A stretch of DNA of 64,000 nucleotides from Catalimonadaceae bacterium JC749 (GTDB taxonomy: Bacteria; Bacteroidota; Bacteroidia; Cytophagales; Cyclobacteriaceae), in NCBI GenBank assembly GCA_021730635.1, contig JAJNNC010000004.1, forward strand, positions 248,001 to 312,000. The letters are read 5' to 3'. Shown piece by piece: positions 54,894 through 63,373 of this stretch. Under the pieces are notes generated by a model, which made no database searches, was not told the DNA's origin, and saw only the letters and a program-made list of their open reading frames with translations. A program made the translations under genes and the position numbers. Each line of letters opens with the position of its first letter. The stretch's first letter is position 1.

Positions 54894-54941
54894 ATGAAGC
54901 CATTTGACTACAAATATATATGAAGTCATTTGGCTACGCAA
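54894..54941 (-). promoter_or_regulatory. ArsR promoter with two direct-repeat operators
   Basis: Two 18-base copies, ATGAAGCCATTTGACTAC (54894-54911) and ATGAAGTCATTTGGCTAC (54920-54937), are 26 bases apart. On the minus strand TTG (54939-54941) and TATATTTG (54911-54918) are 20 bases apart. One copy covers the spacer and the other the start site. The core AGYCAAATGRCT is itself a near-palindrome, as expected for a dimer. Confidence 0.7.
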
Positions 54942-55050
54942 TTTTTCTTAAGATTTTTTTAGATAAATATTTTGGTTTTTCAGCATGTCTTTTTGGAGTG
55001 TGTATGTGAACAGGTGTTAGTGCTTTACCCAGCTATGCACCGTGGGGTTA

Positions 55051-55605
55051 CTATTGATCAGTTTGTTGTATGGGTTGGTAGCGCAGCAGCACAACGCCTG
55101 AGCTGAATGACCGTTGATCTACCAATTTGAAGTGACTAAGCTCTATTTTATCAAACCAACTTTCTCCTTTTCCAAATACAAAGGGGAAAACCATGAGCTG
55201 TATTTCATCCACGAGGTTCGCATCAAGCAGCGTGCGGGTTAGCGATCCTACCCCATATTGCAGCAGCCCTTTGCCTGATCCTTCTTTTAATTTTCGGATT
55301 TCTTCGATCACATTCCCTTTGATCAGCTTTGCGTTCCAGTCGAGCGGTTCCTCAAGGGTTTTAGAAGCAACAAATTTGGGCATACTATTAATTCTATCAG
55401 CCACTTTTCCTTTTTGAGCAGGCCAATGCGCATTAAATCCTTCATACGTAATACGTCCCATTACTAATGCTTCAGGTATAAAGAGCAGATCTTCTAAATA
55501 TTTCGAAACGTCATCACTGTGATATTTGAATATCTCACCCCATAGCTCAGGATGATTCATAATCCCGTCCAGGGATACTTCGGCTTCAACGATTAGTTTT
55601 TTCAT
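55051..55605 (-). CDS. Dihydrofolate reductase family protein (RibD C-terminal type)
   Basis: A 184-residue protein with the DHFR/RibD-C fold: K-L-I-V-E-A-E-V-S-L-D-G at the start, L-V-M-G-R-I-T-Y-E-G-F and a strand pair with L-L-Q-Y-G-V-G-S-L-T-R-T-L. It ends with L-V-D-E-I-Q-L-M-V-F-P-F-V-F-G-K-G. Close family members are reductases of unknown substrate, not the folate enzyme. It is a single gene. Confidence 0.88.
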   Translation of the reverse strand: MKKLIVEAEVSLDGIMNHPELWGEIFKYHSDDVSKYLEDLLFIPEALVMGRITYEGFNAHWPAQKGKVADRINSMPKFVASKTLEEPLDWNAKLIKGNVIEEIRKLKEGSGKGLLQYGVGSLTRTLLDANLVDEIQLMVFPFVFGKGESWFDKIELSHFKLVDQRSFSSGVVLLRYQPIQQTDQ

Positions 55606-55931
55606 GATTGTTCTGTTTTTGATTCCTGTGATTTTGTGAACAAATTAATTTCTAAGGTTAAGGGCACCACACCCGATTTCTTTTGCTTTTGTTGGCAAAA
55701 AATTCTTTAAAAAAATTCAGGGTAGCAGCCATTTATTTTCTCTTAGAATATTGATTCAAAGATAGGGTTGTTTTACCTGTGGTAAGTGGTGTAAAAACGG
55801 CAAAGTGGGAGGGCATTTGCGTCAATCGCTTATGGAATAGTTAGCTAACCCATAAAAAAGGCCTGCTGAAAACAGCAAGCCTTTTGACATGGACATCAAA
55901 AAAAAGATAATAAAAAGGTTTACCAACCGGG
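55606..55931. other. Intergenic region with terminator of the giant metallopeptidase gene
   Basis: Contains the terminator 55854-55885 and a copy of the last codons of the giant gene (55920-55931). The stretch 55606-55850 has no supported gene. Confidence 0.5.
55854..55885 (-). terminator. Rho-independent terminator of the giant metallopeptidase gene
   Basis: AAAAGGCCTGCTG (55856-55868) pairs with CAGCAAGCCTTTT (55873-55885) around AAAA, with one mismatch. On the minus strand it is followed by six T bases. Confidence 0.85.
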
Positions 55932-58900
55932 TTACCAACCGGGTGTAAAATTAAGCCCGAAAGATCCTCCATTAAGTTTTCCATCAATGATGGGAAAAGC
56001 ATAATAAGGTTCCAGCACCAGTTGTCCGAATAAGTTAATGCGAGTAGAAATGCCGGTGCTGAATACCGGTTCTCTTCCTTCAGTGAACGTAAGTTCACCC
56101 CCCTCATTCCTTTCAAAAGGTAGGGTGGTATTATAAGCCAGACCACCATCCACAAACAGGTTTAACTCTGTGAAAAGCAGATTGGACTTGATAAATGACA
56201 GTTTTTCCGGTCCGGTGAAAGGGATTCTCAATTCCAGGTTACCCAGTAAAATACTATTTCCTGAGAGTTGGTTGATCACGCCCCCATCCTCGCCAATATT
56301 CTCATTTAACGAACGGGATTCATAGCCCCTGATAAAGTACGGATAGCCTAAGTACATAGGATACAGCCTTTCATTACCGGCATCTTTTCCATACCGTCCG
56401 TAATGCATGAGCCGCATACCTACGCTGAAAGGTTTGATGAAGAAGTATTTACGGTAGTCGGCCAGCACGGAATAAAAATCCAGCGCACCAAAGTAACGCT
56501 GTACTTCAAATCGATACCGTCCGCCTGCCATTGGAGAGGCAATGCCAAAATAAGAATTGTCGCCTACAAAAGCGGCATTGACCTGATGCAGGTTGTAACT
56601 GTCGGGCGCTTCCAGTTTTTCCCGGCTCTGACCAATACGATTATATCCGTAGTAGTAGTTATTATAGCGGTCGCGACGGAAACTGTACCTACCCATAGCC
56701 CCTCCGAATTCAAACCTTTTGGTGGTAGAGAGCGGTAGAAAGGCAAATACAGAAGCTTGTTCTTCAAAAATCCGCTGCATAAACAGAGATACATTGGTGA
56801 CCGGTACTTCATCCCCATCAATATTCAGGGTATCGGCTTCATAGCCCATCCAGGCATAACGGTAGGGAATATGGGAAAGGGCTACGCCCCAGCCGAGTTT
56901 ATTTTTCTGGTTGATGTAGGCAAACTGACCGCCAAAGTCATAAATTTCTCCATTCAACGCCAGTCCGCCATAGAGCTGGTTATTGCCCAGAATGTCGCTG
57001 AAGATCATGTTCACGCCCCCTGCCAAGCCTGTGCCATACCGGCTGGTGGCTACACCCAAACCGGTGTTGCTGATATAATCCAGTTTGAATTTAGGTTGAT
57101 AAGGAACCCGTGAAACGGAGTCCATCGATACGGCATCCACCTCCTCGAAGGCCTGTAAATTGTAGTTGACGACCCTGGGTTTTGCGCCTGCCTGAACGGG
57201 TGGAAGGGTGGCTGCTGTGAAATCTACAGCTTGTCCATCTACTTCTTTGGCTTGAAAATCATCAGGGTAGGCGGCATACAGTTCATAGCCATTTTTTCTG
57301 TAGTAAGAGTACAGAATCTTCCCCTCCTGGGCTGCCACAGAAATGGCAGGAGAAAATTTAGTAATACCACTGATACCCGTGTAGTAATCGGTCAGCTGTA
57401 ATACCTGATTACTGGCCAGGTCATAGCGGTATAGATTCCGGAAACCATCCCTGTCGGAAAGAAAGTAAAAGGCTTTACCATCCGGCGCAAACACAGGGTT
57501 CAGATTGTTGGCTCCGGGAAATACATCGATGATCTCGACCCGACCGCTGCTGGTTTCCATGATCCCAATCTGGTAAGAAGGAATCACAGAGTTTTCATTG
57601 TTGGGTGTTCGATCGGTGGCGAAGAGCAGGTATTGTCCGTCCGGTGACCAGGAAGGTTTAAGTTCAGCGAATAAATCGTTGGTCAGTTGCCGTACTTTTT
57701 TGGATTTCAGGTCATAGGCATACAAATCCGGCTGCCCTTCTACCAGCCCTGACACCACGATGGTATTGCCATCCGGTGACCAGATGGGGTTACTAAAGGA
57801 AGCTACCCCAGGAATTTCAAACTCTTCTAGTTTTTGTGGGCGAGCCACATCGACGATGGCCAGGTTGTTTTTTCCTTTGGCATACACCACAAAGGCAAAT
57901 TTATCGCCATAGGGTGCCCAGGAACCCACCGATTCCAGAAAATCAAAGTGATCTATCTGGCTGTTTCTGACGGTACTGCTCAGCTTTCTGATTACTTTTC
58001 CGGTATTGGCGTCTGCTAAAAACAAATCCAGGGAAAAAATATTTTTCTCAGAGAGATAGGTAAAATATTTTCCATCAGGACTCACGGCAGGTGAAACGTT
58101 CATTTTGTCGCCACTTTCCAGCGTCACCAGGCTTTTACCCGCCAGTGGCTGGTCTTTTTTGCCTTCATAGGGCGCAAAATGCTTTTGGAGTGCCTGATGC
58201 CACAGACTGGAAAGTGAATCGGCTGAGATATGTAAAACAGTGTCTATGGCAGCTTCATACCCCCATTTAGCAGTCTCTGTGAAGAGAGGTTTAATGGCTT
58301 CATCGCCCCAGACTCCCGTCACATAAGACCAGAAAGCCTGACCGTAGCGGTATGGAAAATATTTATACATTTTTTTAGTCATATCCTCCAGCGTAGGCAA
58401 GTCATCCTCCTGTATGGCATCCCGCATCCACATCGCTGTGTGGGCATCTACATTGCCAATAGACATGTATTCAGCCAGTCCTTCCACCATCCATAGCGGC
58501 AGGTTACGGATAGAATTCAGGGTGGTAGAATCGCCAGTCCGTACCAGGTTGTACTGAAAAGCATGGACCAGCTCATGACCCAGCACGTGGTTGGTCTGCG
58601 CCATCGTTTCGGTCAGGGGCAGCACCACTCTGTTTTTCAAACCTTCGGTAACACCACCGGTTCCCGGGCTGATGATCCCACTGATGGCATTGGTTTGCTG
58701 AAAATCGGCATGGTTGTTATAGAGTATCAGCGGGTTTTTGAATTTTATGGTATCCCGCAATACATACTGATGAATCTGATACCAGCGTTCAGCACTTTTC
58801 ACCAACTGTTGGATCAGGGTGTCATTTTCCAGGTAATGGTAGAATTCAAAATGAGGAGTTTTTTCAACCTTGAAATCAAAACTCCTGTAACGTGGCTTGT

Positions 58901-59009
58901 TACGCCCAAAATACTGGGCCTGGGCCTGATGCCCTTCCAGCAGCAATCCCCCCAGAAACACCAGGAGGGCCATGATGCCACGTTGTACTAGGTATATATG
59001 TAGTTTCAT
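55932..59009 (-). CDS. Peptidase-MA metallopeptidase with WD40-like propeller and C-terminal barrel
   Basis: A 1025-residue envelope protein; the ATG at 59007-59009 leads to a signal peptide ending H-Q-A-Q-A-Q. The zinc motif is intact: H145-E-L-V-H149 with Glu176 in W-M-V-E-G-L-A-E. Propeller blades follow (about 290-590), for example A-V-S-P-D-G-K-Y-F-T-Y-L and P-I-W-S-P-D-G-N-T-I. The C-terminal 370 residues resemble a BamA-type surface-antigen barrel. Its relative at 7114-10482 has lost the zinc motif. It is a likely surface or periplasm-facing protease, substrate unknown. The last residues are F-T-P-G-W, and a 12-base copy of these codons with a second stop follows. Confidence 0.85.
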   Translation of the reverse strand: MKLHIYLVQRGIMALLVFLGGLLLEGHQAQAQYFGRNKPRYRSFDFKVEKTPHFEFYHYLENDTLIQQLVKSAERWYQIHQYVLRDTIKFKNPLILYNNHADFQQTNAISGIISPGTGGVTEGLKNRVVLPLTETMAQTNHVLGHELVHAFQYNLVRTGDSTTLNSIRNLPLWMVEGLAEYMSIGNVDAHTAMWMRDAIQEDDLPTLEDMTKKMYKYFPYRYGQAFWSYVTGVWGDEAIKPLFTETAKWGYEAAIDTVLHISADSLSSLWHQALQKHFAPYEGKKDQPLAGKSLVTLESGDKMNVSPAVSPDGKYFTYLSEKNIFSLDLFLADANTGKVIRKLSSTVRNSQIDHFDFLESVGSWAPYGDKFAFVVYAKGKNNLAIVDVARPQKLEEFEIPGVASFSNPIWSPDGNTIVVSGLVEGQPDLYAYDLKSKKVRQLTNDLFAELKPSWSPDGQYLLFATDRTPNNENSVIPSYQIGIMETSSGRVEIIDVFPGANNLNPVFAPDGKAFYFLSDRDGFRNLYRYDLASNQVLQLTDYYTGISGITKFSPAISVAAQEGKILYSYYRKNGYELYAAYPDDFQAKEVDGQAVDFTAATLPPVQAGAKPRVVNYNLQAFEEVDAVSMDSVSRVPYQPKFKLDYISNTGLGVATSRYGTGLAGGVNMIFSDILGNNQLYGGLALNGEIYDFGGQFAYINQKNKLGWGVALSHIPYRYAWMGYEADTLNIDGDEVPVTNVSLFMQRIFEEQASVFAFLPLSTTKRFEFGGAMGRYSFRRDRYNNYYYGYNRIGQSREKLEAPDSYNLHQVNAAFVGDNSYFGIASPMAGGRYRFEVQRYFGALDFYSVLADYRKYFFIKPFSVGMRLMHYGRYGKDAGNERLYPMYLGYPYFIRGYESRSLNENIGEDGGVINQLSGNSILLGNLELRIPFTGPEKLSFIKSNLLFTELNLFVDGGLAYNTTLPFERNEGGELTFTEGREPVFSTGISTRINLFGQLVLEPYYAFPIIDGKLNGGSFGLNFTPGW

Positions 59010-59416
59010 TATCGTAAAATTTAATGTAAAGACACATGATATCAATGGTTCGTTGTAAAGGGTAAACGTAGCTTTTGAAAAATATTGTATCTTCCAAAAA
59101 ACTCCATATTTTACAATAATGTCTTTATGATTGTATTGATAAAAACGAAGGAATAGTAGGAAAAGATGCTTTTACAAGGGGCCCTGATGTTATTTTTTTT
59201 CTCTCGCTTATACCACTGTCAACCACTCTCTTTGAATGTTCATAAAAGCGATTGTATGAATAGGTCAGTCAGTAACGGTCTGGGTATAGGATATGAGTCT
59301 GCCAAAGAAAAAAAGGATAAAACGCATAAATTCATTTTTTACTTTTACAGTTGCCATATATCATAAAAAAAAGTATTATATTTTTGTTATATTCACCTTA
59401 CTACACCTAACGGAAG
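59010..59416. other. Divergent intergenic region
   Basis: Lies between the metallopeptidase and MBL-rhodanese genes. It is A/T-rich, with a candidate -7 element at 59379-59386 for the rightward gene. I could not place a leftward promoter with confidence (TACGTTTA occurs on the minus strand near 59070). No gene. Confidence 0.45.
59379..59386 (+). promoter_or_regulatory. Candidate -7 element of the MBL-rhodanese gene
   Basis: TATTTTTG fits TAnnTTTG and lies 30 bases before the ATG at 59417. No well-spaced TTG is found. Confidence 0.35.
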
Positions 59417-60799
59417 ATGTTTGTTCAACAATTGTATACGGGCTGTTTAGCAGAGGCTGCTTACTATGTAGAGTCACACAGAGAAGCAGTTATCATTGAT
59501 CCTTTAAGAGACATTGCTCCTTATCTAAAGCTATTAGAAGAAAGAAAAACTACCCTCAAATATATTTTTGAGACCCATTTTCATGCTGACTTTGTGTCCG
59601 GTCACCTGGATCTGGCGAGGGCTACCGGGGCTACCATTGTTTTTGGCCCTAAAGCCAGGCCGGCCTATACGGCCTATGTGGCTATGCACAAAGAAATGTT
59701 TCATGTAGGGGAGGCCCGGATCAAAGTGCTCCATACACCAGGACATACCTTGGAGTCTTCCTGCTATCTGCTCATCGATGAGGAAGGAAGAGATCATGCC
59801 ATATTTACGGGCGACACTTTGTTTAATGGGGATGTAGGTCGACCTGATCTGGCTGTCAAAAGTGACCTGACCCAGGAAGAACTGGCCGGTTATCTGTATG
59901 AATCCATTCAAAGGCTAAAAGCCCTGGACGATAATGTGCTGATGTATCCGGCTCATGGCGCAGGTTCTCAATGTGGCAAAAATATGAGAAGCGAGACATT
60001 CAGCACCATGGGAGAACAAAAACGATACAATATTGCCTTACATCCCTGGACTCGGGAAGAATTTATTACCCTGGTGACAGACGGATTGGAAGAACCACCT
60101 GCCTATTTTCCCGAAAATGTGAGGATCAATCAAACCGGTTACGAGGATATACAAAAGATTTTACACAAAAACCTGTCACCCCTTTCCCTTTCGGATTTTA
60201 TGCTGGCGGTAGAAAAAGGAGCCGTGATCCTGGATACCCGCCATCCTGACACTTTCGGAGAAGGCTTTATCCCTGGTTCCCTGAATGTTGGGTTGAATGG
60301 TCAATATGCTGTCTGGGTAGGCACTTTGCTAACCATCCATCAGCCTCTGGTGCTTCTCACAGAAGCAGGAAAAGAAGAAGAATCGGTGACCAGACTGGCA
60401 AGGGTTGGGTTCGAAAATGTGTTAGGCTATCTGAAAGGAGGCTTAAACACCTGGCAAAAGGCAGGGAAAACACTGGAAACTATAGAGACCATTCATGCGG
60501 TTCAGATTCCTTCTCATCTGCAGCAGGGGTATACCTTGTTGGATGTCCGGAAAAAAAAGGAATATGAGCAGGGGCATGTAGGGGGTACCTTGCTGATCCC
60601 CCTGCACCAACTTGCCCACAAGCTCAGTGAGCTGGAACAGGAAAAAAAATATATAGTGCACTGTGCCGGTGGATACCGTTCTATGATCGCAGCTTCTATC
60701 ATGAAAAGACATGGTTTTCACCATATCAAAAATATACAGGGAGGATTCCAGTCCATCAAAGAAACCCTCACCGTCCCGTTAACCTCAGGTGAGTGCTAG
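59417..60799 (+). CDS. MBL-fold persulfide-dioxygenase-like protein with two rhodanese domains
   Basis: This 460-residue protein begins with an ETHE1-like metallo-hydrolase domain (1-240): F-E-T-H-F-H-A-D-F-V-S-G-H, T-P-G-H-T-L-E-S and G-D-T-L-F-N-G-D-V-G-R-P-D-L. Two rhodanese domains follow. The first (about 260-355, V-I-L-D-T-R-H-P) has no cysteine in its catalytic loop. The second (about 370-455, L-L-D-V-R-K) has Cys in V-H-C-A-G-G-Y-R-S. Such proteins oxidise glutathione- or other low-molecular-weight persulfides; bacillithiol would be the likely carrier here, as BshB1 is encoded nearby. The porin gene follows after 52 bases. Confidence 0.9.
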   Translation: MFVQQLYTGCLAEAAYYVESHREAVIIDPLRDIAPYLKLLEERKTTLKYIFETHFHADFVSGHLDLARATGATIVFGPKARPAYTAYVAMHKEMFHVGEARIKVLHTPGHTLESSCYLLIDEEGRDHAIFTGDTLFNGDVGRPDLAVKSDLTQEELAGYLYESIQRLKALDDNVLMYPAHGAGSQCGKNMRSETFSTMGEQKRYNIALHPWTREEFITLVTDGLEEPPAYFPENVRINQTGYEDIQKILHKNLSPLSLSDFMLAVEKGAVILDTRHPDTFGEGFIPGSLNVGLNGQYAVWVGTLLTIHQPLVLLTEAGKEEESVTRLARVGFENVLGYLKGGLNTWQKAGKTLETIETIHAVQIPSHLQQGYTLLDVRKKKEYEQGHVGGTLLIPLHQLAHKLSELEQEKKYIVHCAGGYRSMIAASIMKRHGFHHIKNIQGGFQSIKETLTVPLTSGEC

Positions 60800-60851
60800 T
60801 CGATGCTAACCCTATTGTTGTCCTTTCCTGTGACCTTTTTACAGTCTGCTC

Positions 60852-62210
60852 TTGATTAAAAATATTGCTGCGCTTCTGATATTATCATGTCTTTCAGGGA
60901 AAGCTGCGCTTGCCCAGGGTGTTTCTCCTGCCATCGATAGCGCTCAATTTCATTCACAATGGGAAGGGCATGTGCGTAGCATATTGATGGCCACCGACAA
61001 CACTGCTTCCCTTCCCGATTACCATATCTGGGGGGTGGGGGGAAAGCTCAAATATAATCTTACATTCCGCCAGAAATGGCGTTTCAGCACAGCCTATTAT
61101 GGAGGTCTCCGCTTGCTGGGTAATGGGCATTTGCACGATACCCTGGGAAGAACCAGCCGGTATGAAAGAGGTTTGGTAGACGTTGTTCACCCTGCCAGGT
61201 CCTGGATTCATCTTTTAGGAGAAGCTTATCTTTCGTATCAGGGCAAACAACTGCTGGCAAAGTTGGGAAGAATGACCATTGAAACGCCAATTATTAATCC
61301 GCAGGATAGCCGGTTGATCCCTACGCTGGTACAGGGCATCTGGCTGGAATATGTGTTGCATCATAAATTTCTGATAAAAACCGGTTTTCTGAACCGTATC
61401 GCGCCCAGGTCAACACCCCAGTATTATTCTGTGGGAAGATCTATTGGCAGTATCTCCTTGGGAAAAACGTTGACGGGAGAACGATCTGACTATCGCAACA
61501 ATGTTCAAACGGCAGGGGTTGGCATACTGGGTCTGCAGGCACAGCCCTTTCCATCCTTGAGCATACATGTGTGGGACTTCTACGTGGAGAATGTTTTTAA
61601 TTCCTTTCACACAGAAGTGGTGGCTACTTTCAGAAAGGAAAAATGGCAGTATCTCTGGAAGGCACAGCATATATTCCAGACCAAGGTGGGCAATGGGGGA
61701 CATGAAGAACCGATGAAAACCTATTTCTCCAATGAAAAGCCTGTACATGTATTCAGCAGCAGCCTGGGAGCAGGTTATAAAGAAACATGGCTTACCTTAA
61801 ATTTCGCCCGTATTGGCGACGGAGGCAGGTTTTTGTATCCACGGGAATGGGGTGTCGACAATATCTATACCCGCCTTACCCGGGAAAGAAACGAAGGGTC
61901 TTCGGACACCTATGAGTTCTCTATGAGGCTGGAAAGTAAAATCATGCAGGGTTGGGCAACAGGCCTGAGAGGCTACGCTGCCTATGGATATTATGACCGT
62001 CCGGACATTTTTATGGCCAGAAAAAACAAGTATGAAATCCCTTCCTACCAACAGTTGGTCTTTGTCCTGCAATATTCATTTATGTCTTCTCTGGAAGTAG
62101 AATTGCTTTATACCCGGAAGATGAATTTGCAGGATAAGATGGCCGAAATTGACAAACTCAACAAAGTGGACATGAACCACTGGGGCGTTACTTTGGAATA
62201 TGTATTTTGA
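60852..62210 (+). CDS. OprD-like outer-membrane porin
   Basis: A 452-residue protein with a signal peptide (N-I-A-A-L-L-I-L-S-C-L-S-G-K-A-A-L-A-Q). The amphipathic strands resemble those of OprD porins: L-G-R-M-T-I-E-T-P-I-I-N-P-Q-D-S-R-L-I-P-T-L is a hallmark of the family, and it ends with a final barrel strand G-V-T-L-E-Y-V-F. It should admit small solutes. The start is TTG at 60852; an overlapping ATG frame stops at once. It may be co-transcribed with the MBL-rhodanese gene. Its stop directly abuts the pyrF stop. Confidence 0.8.
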   Translation: MIKNIAALLILSCLSGKAALAQGVSPAIDSAQFHSQWEGHVRSILMATDNTASLPDYHIWGVGGKLKYNLTFRQKWRFSTAYYGGLRLLGNGHLHDTLGRTSRYERGLVDVVHPARSWIHLLGEAYLSYQGKQLLAKLGRMTIETPIINPQDSRLIPTLVQGIWLEYVLHHKFLIKTGFLNRIAPRSTPQYYSVGRSIGSISLGKTLTGERSDYRNNVQTAGVGILGLQAQPFPSLSIHVWDFYVENVFNSFHTEVVATFRKEKWQYLWKAQHIFQTKVGNGGHEEPMKTYFSNEKPVHVFSSSLGAGYKETWLTLNFARIGDGGRFLYPREWGVDNIYTRLTRERNEGSSDTYEFSMRLESKIMQGWATGLRGYAAYGYYDRPDIFMARKNKYEIPSYQQLVFVLQYSFMSSLEVELLYTRKMNLQDKMAEIDKLNKVDMNHWGVTLEYVF

Positions 62211-63032
62211 TTACAGGTAGCGATCCAGGAGTATTTGCATCTCCTGTTGCATCTGAAGGGCTGCTTTTCTGGCTTCCTTGGCAAAGTCTCGTCCGTTACC
62301 GGCATACAGAATACTGCGAGAGGCATTGACCAGCAAGCCGCATTTTGCATTCATGCCATAATGAGCCACTGCCTGCAAGCTGCCTCCCTGAGCCCCAACG
62401 CCGGGAACCAGTAAAAAATGGTCGGGAATGAGCTGGCGGATCTCCTGTAGTTTTTCCGCCTGGGTAGCGCCCACCACGTACATCATCTGATCGGGTCCTG
62501 CCCACGCTTGACTAGTCCGTATCACTTTTTGAAACAAAGGCTCCGGGTTATCTCCTGCTACCAGGCATTGCTGAAAGTCGTCGCTGCCCGTGTTGGAAGT
62601 CAAAGCCAGCAAAATGACCCATTTGTTGGGAAACGCCAGAAAGGGTGTCACAGAGTCCCTTCCCATATAAGGTGCTACGGTAATCGCATCAAAAGACATC
62701 TGTTCAAAATAAGCCCTGGCATAGAGGGTAGCGGTATTTCCGATATCGCCACGCTTGGCATCAGCAATGGTGAATAACGTTTTGGGGAGGTAGGAAAGGG
62801 TTTGCTGCAGGCTTTCCATTCCTTTCGGGCCGAGAGCTTCATAAAAGGCCAGGTTGGGTTTATAGGCGATACAAAGATCGTGTGTAGCGTCAATGATTTG
62901 CTGATTAAAGGCAAAGACAGGATCTTTTTCATGCCGTAAATGAGAAGGTATTTTCGAAAGATCTGTGTCCAGACCTACACATAAAAAAGAAGCTTTCTGT
63001 TGTATCTGACCGAAAAGCGCGGCAATGTCCAT
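62211..63032 (-). CDS. pyrF: Orotidine 5'-phosphate decarboxylase
   Basis: A 273-residue (type 2) decarboxylase that makes UMP from OMP in the last step of pyrimidine synthesis. The active-site Asp/Lys array is [11 protein letters not shown] (about residue 91-101). A second conserved block is [10 protein letters not shown], and G-V-G-A-Q-G-G binds the phosphate. Length is normal for the type 2 family. It is convergent with the porin gene with no gap. Confidence 0.95.
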   Translation of the reverse strand: MDIAALFGQIQQKASFLCVGLDTDLSKIPSHLRHEKDPVFAFNQQIIDATHDLCIAYKPNLAFYEALGPKGMESLQQTLSYLPKTLFTIADAKRGDIGNTATLYARAYFEQMSFDAITVAPYMGRDSVTPFLAFPNKWVILLALTSNTGSDDFQQCLVAGDNPEPLFQKVIRTSQAWAGPDQMMYVVGATQAEKLQEIRQLIPDHFLLVPGVGAQGGSLQAVAHYGMNAKCGLLVNASRSILYAGNGRDFAKEARKAALQMQQEMQILLDRYL

Positions 63033-63144
63033 ATGAGAAAAATTTGCTGATAATTTTACCGCTAGTTTACAGTATTTCTCCAGAACTTTCAGCCTTGCCG
63101 ATAGTTATACTATAAATTTTTTAAGAAATACCATTTTTTCAACG

Positions 63145-63324
63145 ATGGCTGAAATTAAAATTGAACGTAAAAAACGAAATCGCTGGCCACTAGTGCTGTT
63201 GCTGATCTTGCTGATCATTGTGGTGGCCTGGCTGGTTTATGAATTCACAGCAGCTCCGGGAGATGCACCTGTGGAGCAAATTCTGGAGGTATTGATGCCT
63301 ACCTTCTATCAGTTATTTTGGTAG
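63145..63324 (+). CDS. Small single-pass membrane protein
   Basis: This 59-residue frame begins at ATG 63145 and ends TAG 63322-63324. It has a basic N terminus (M-A-E-I-K-I-E-R-K-K-R-N-R-W), one membrane helix (P-L-V-L-L-L-I-L-L-I-I-V-V-A-W-L-V), then an acidic/hydrophobic tail ending Y-Q-L-F-W. The pattern suggests a real small inner-membrane protein. The PRC-barrel gene follows 50 bases later, so the two may share a transcript. No family is known to me. Confidence 0.6.
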   Translation: MAEIKIERKKRNRWPLVLLLILLIIVVAWLVYEFTAAPGDAPVEQILEVLMPTFYQLFW

Positions 63325-63373
63325 AGGTCTTTCAGAGCGCCTGCTCTATTTTTTCACCTAAAAGAACACAAGC

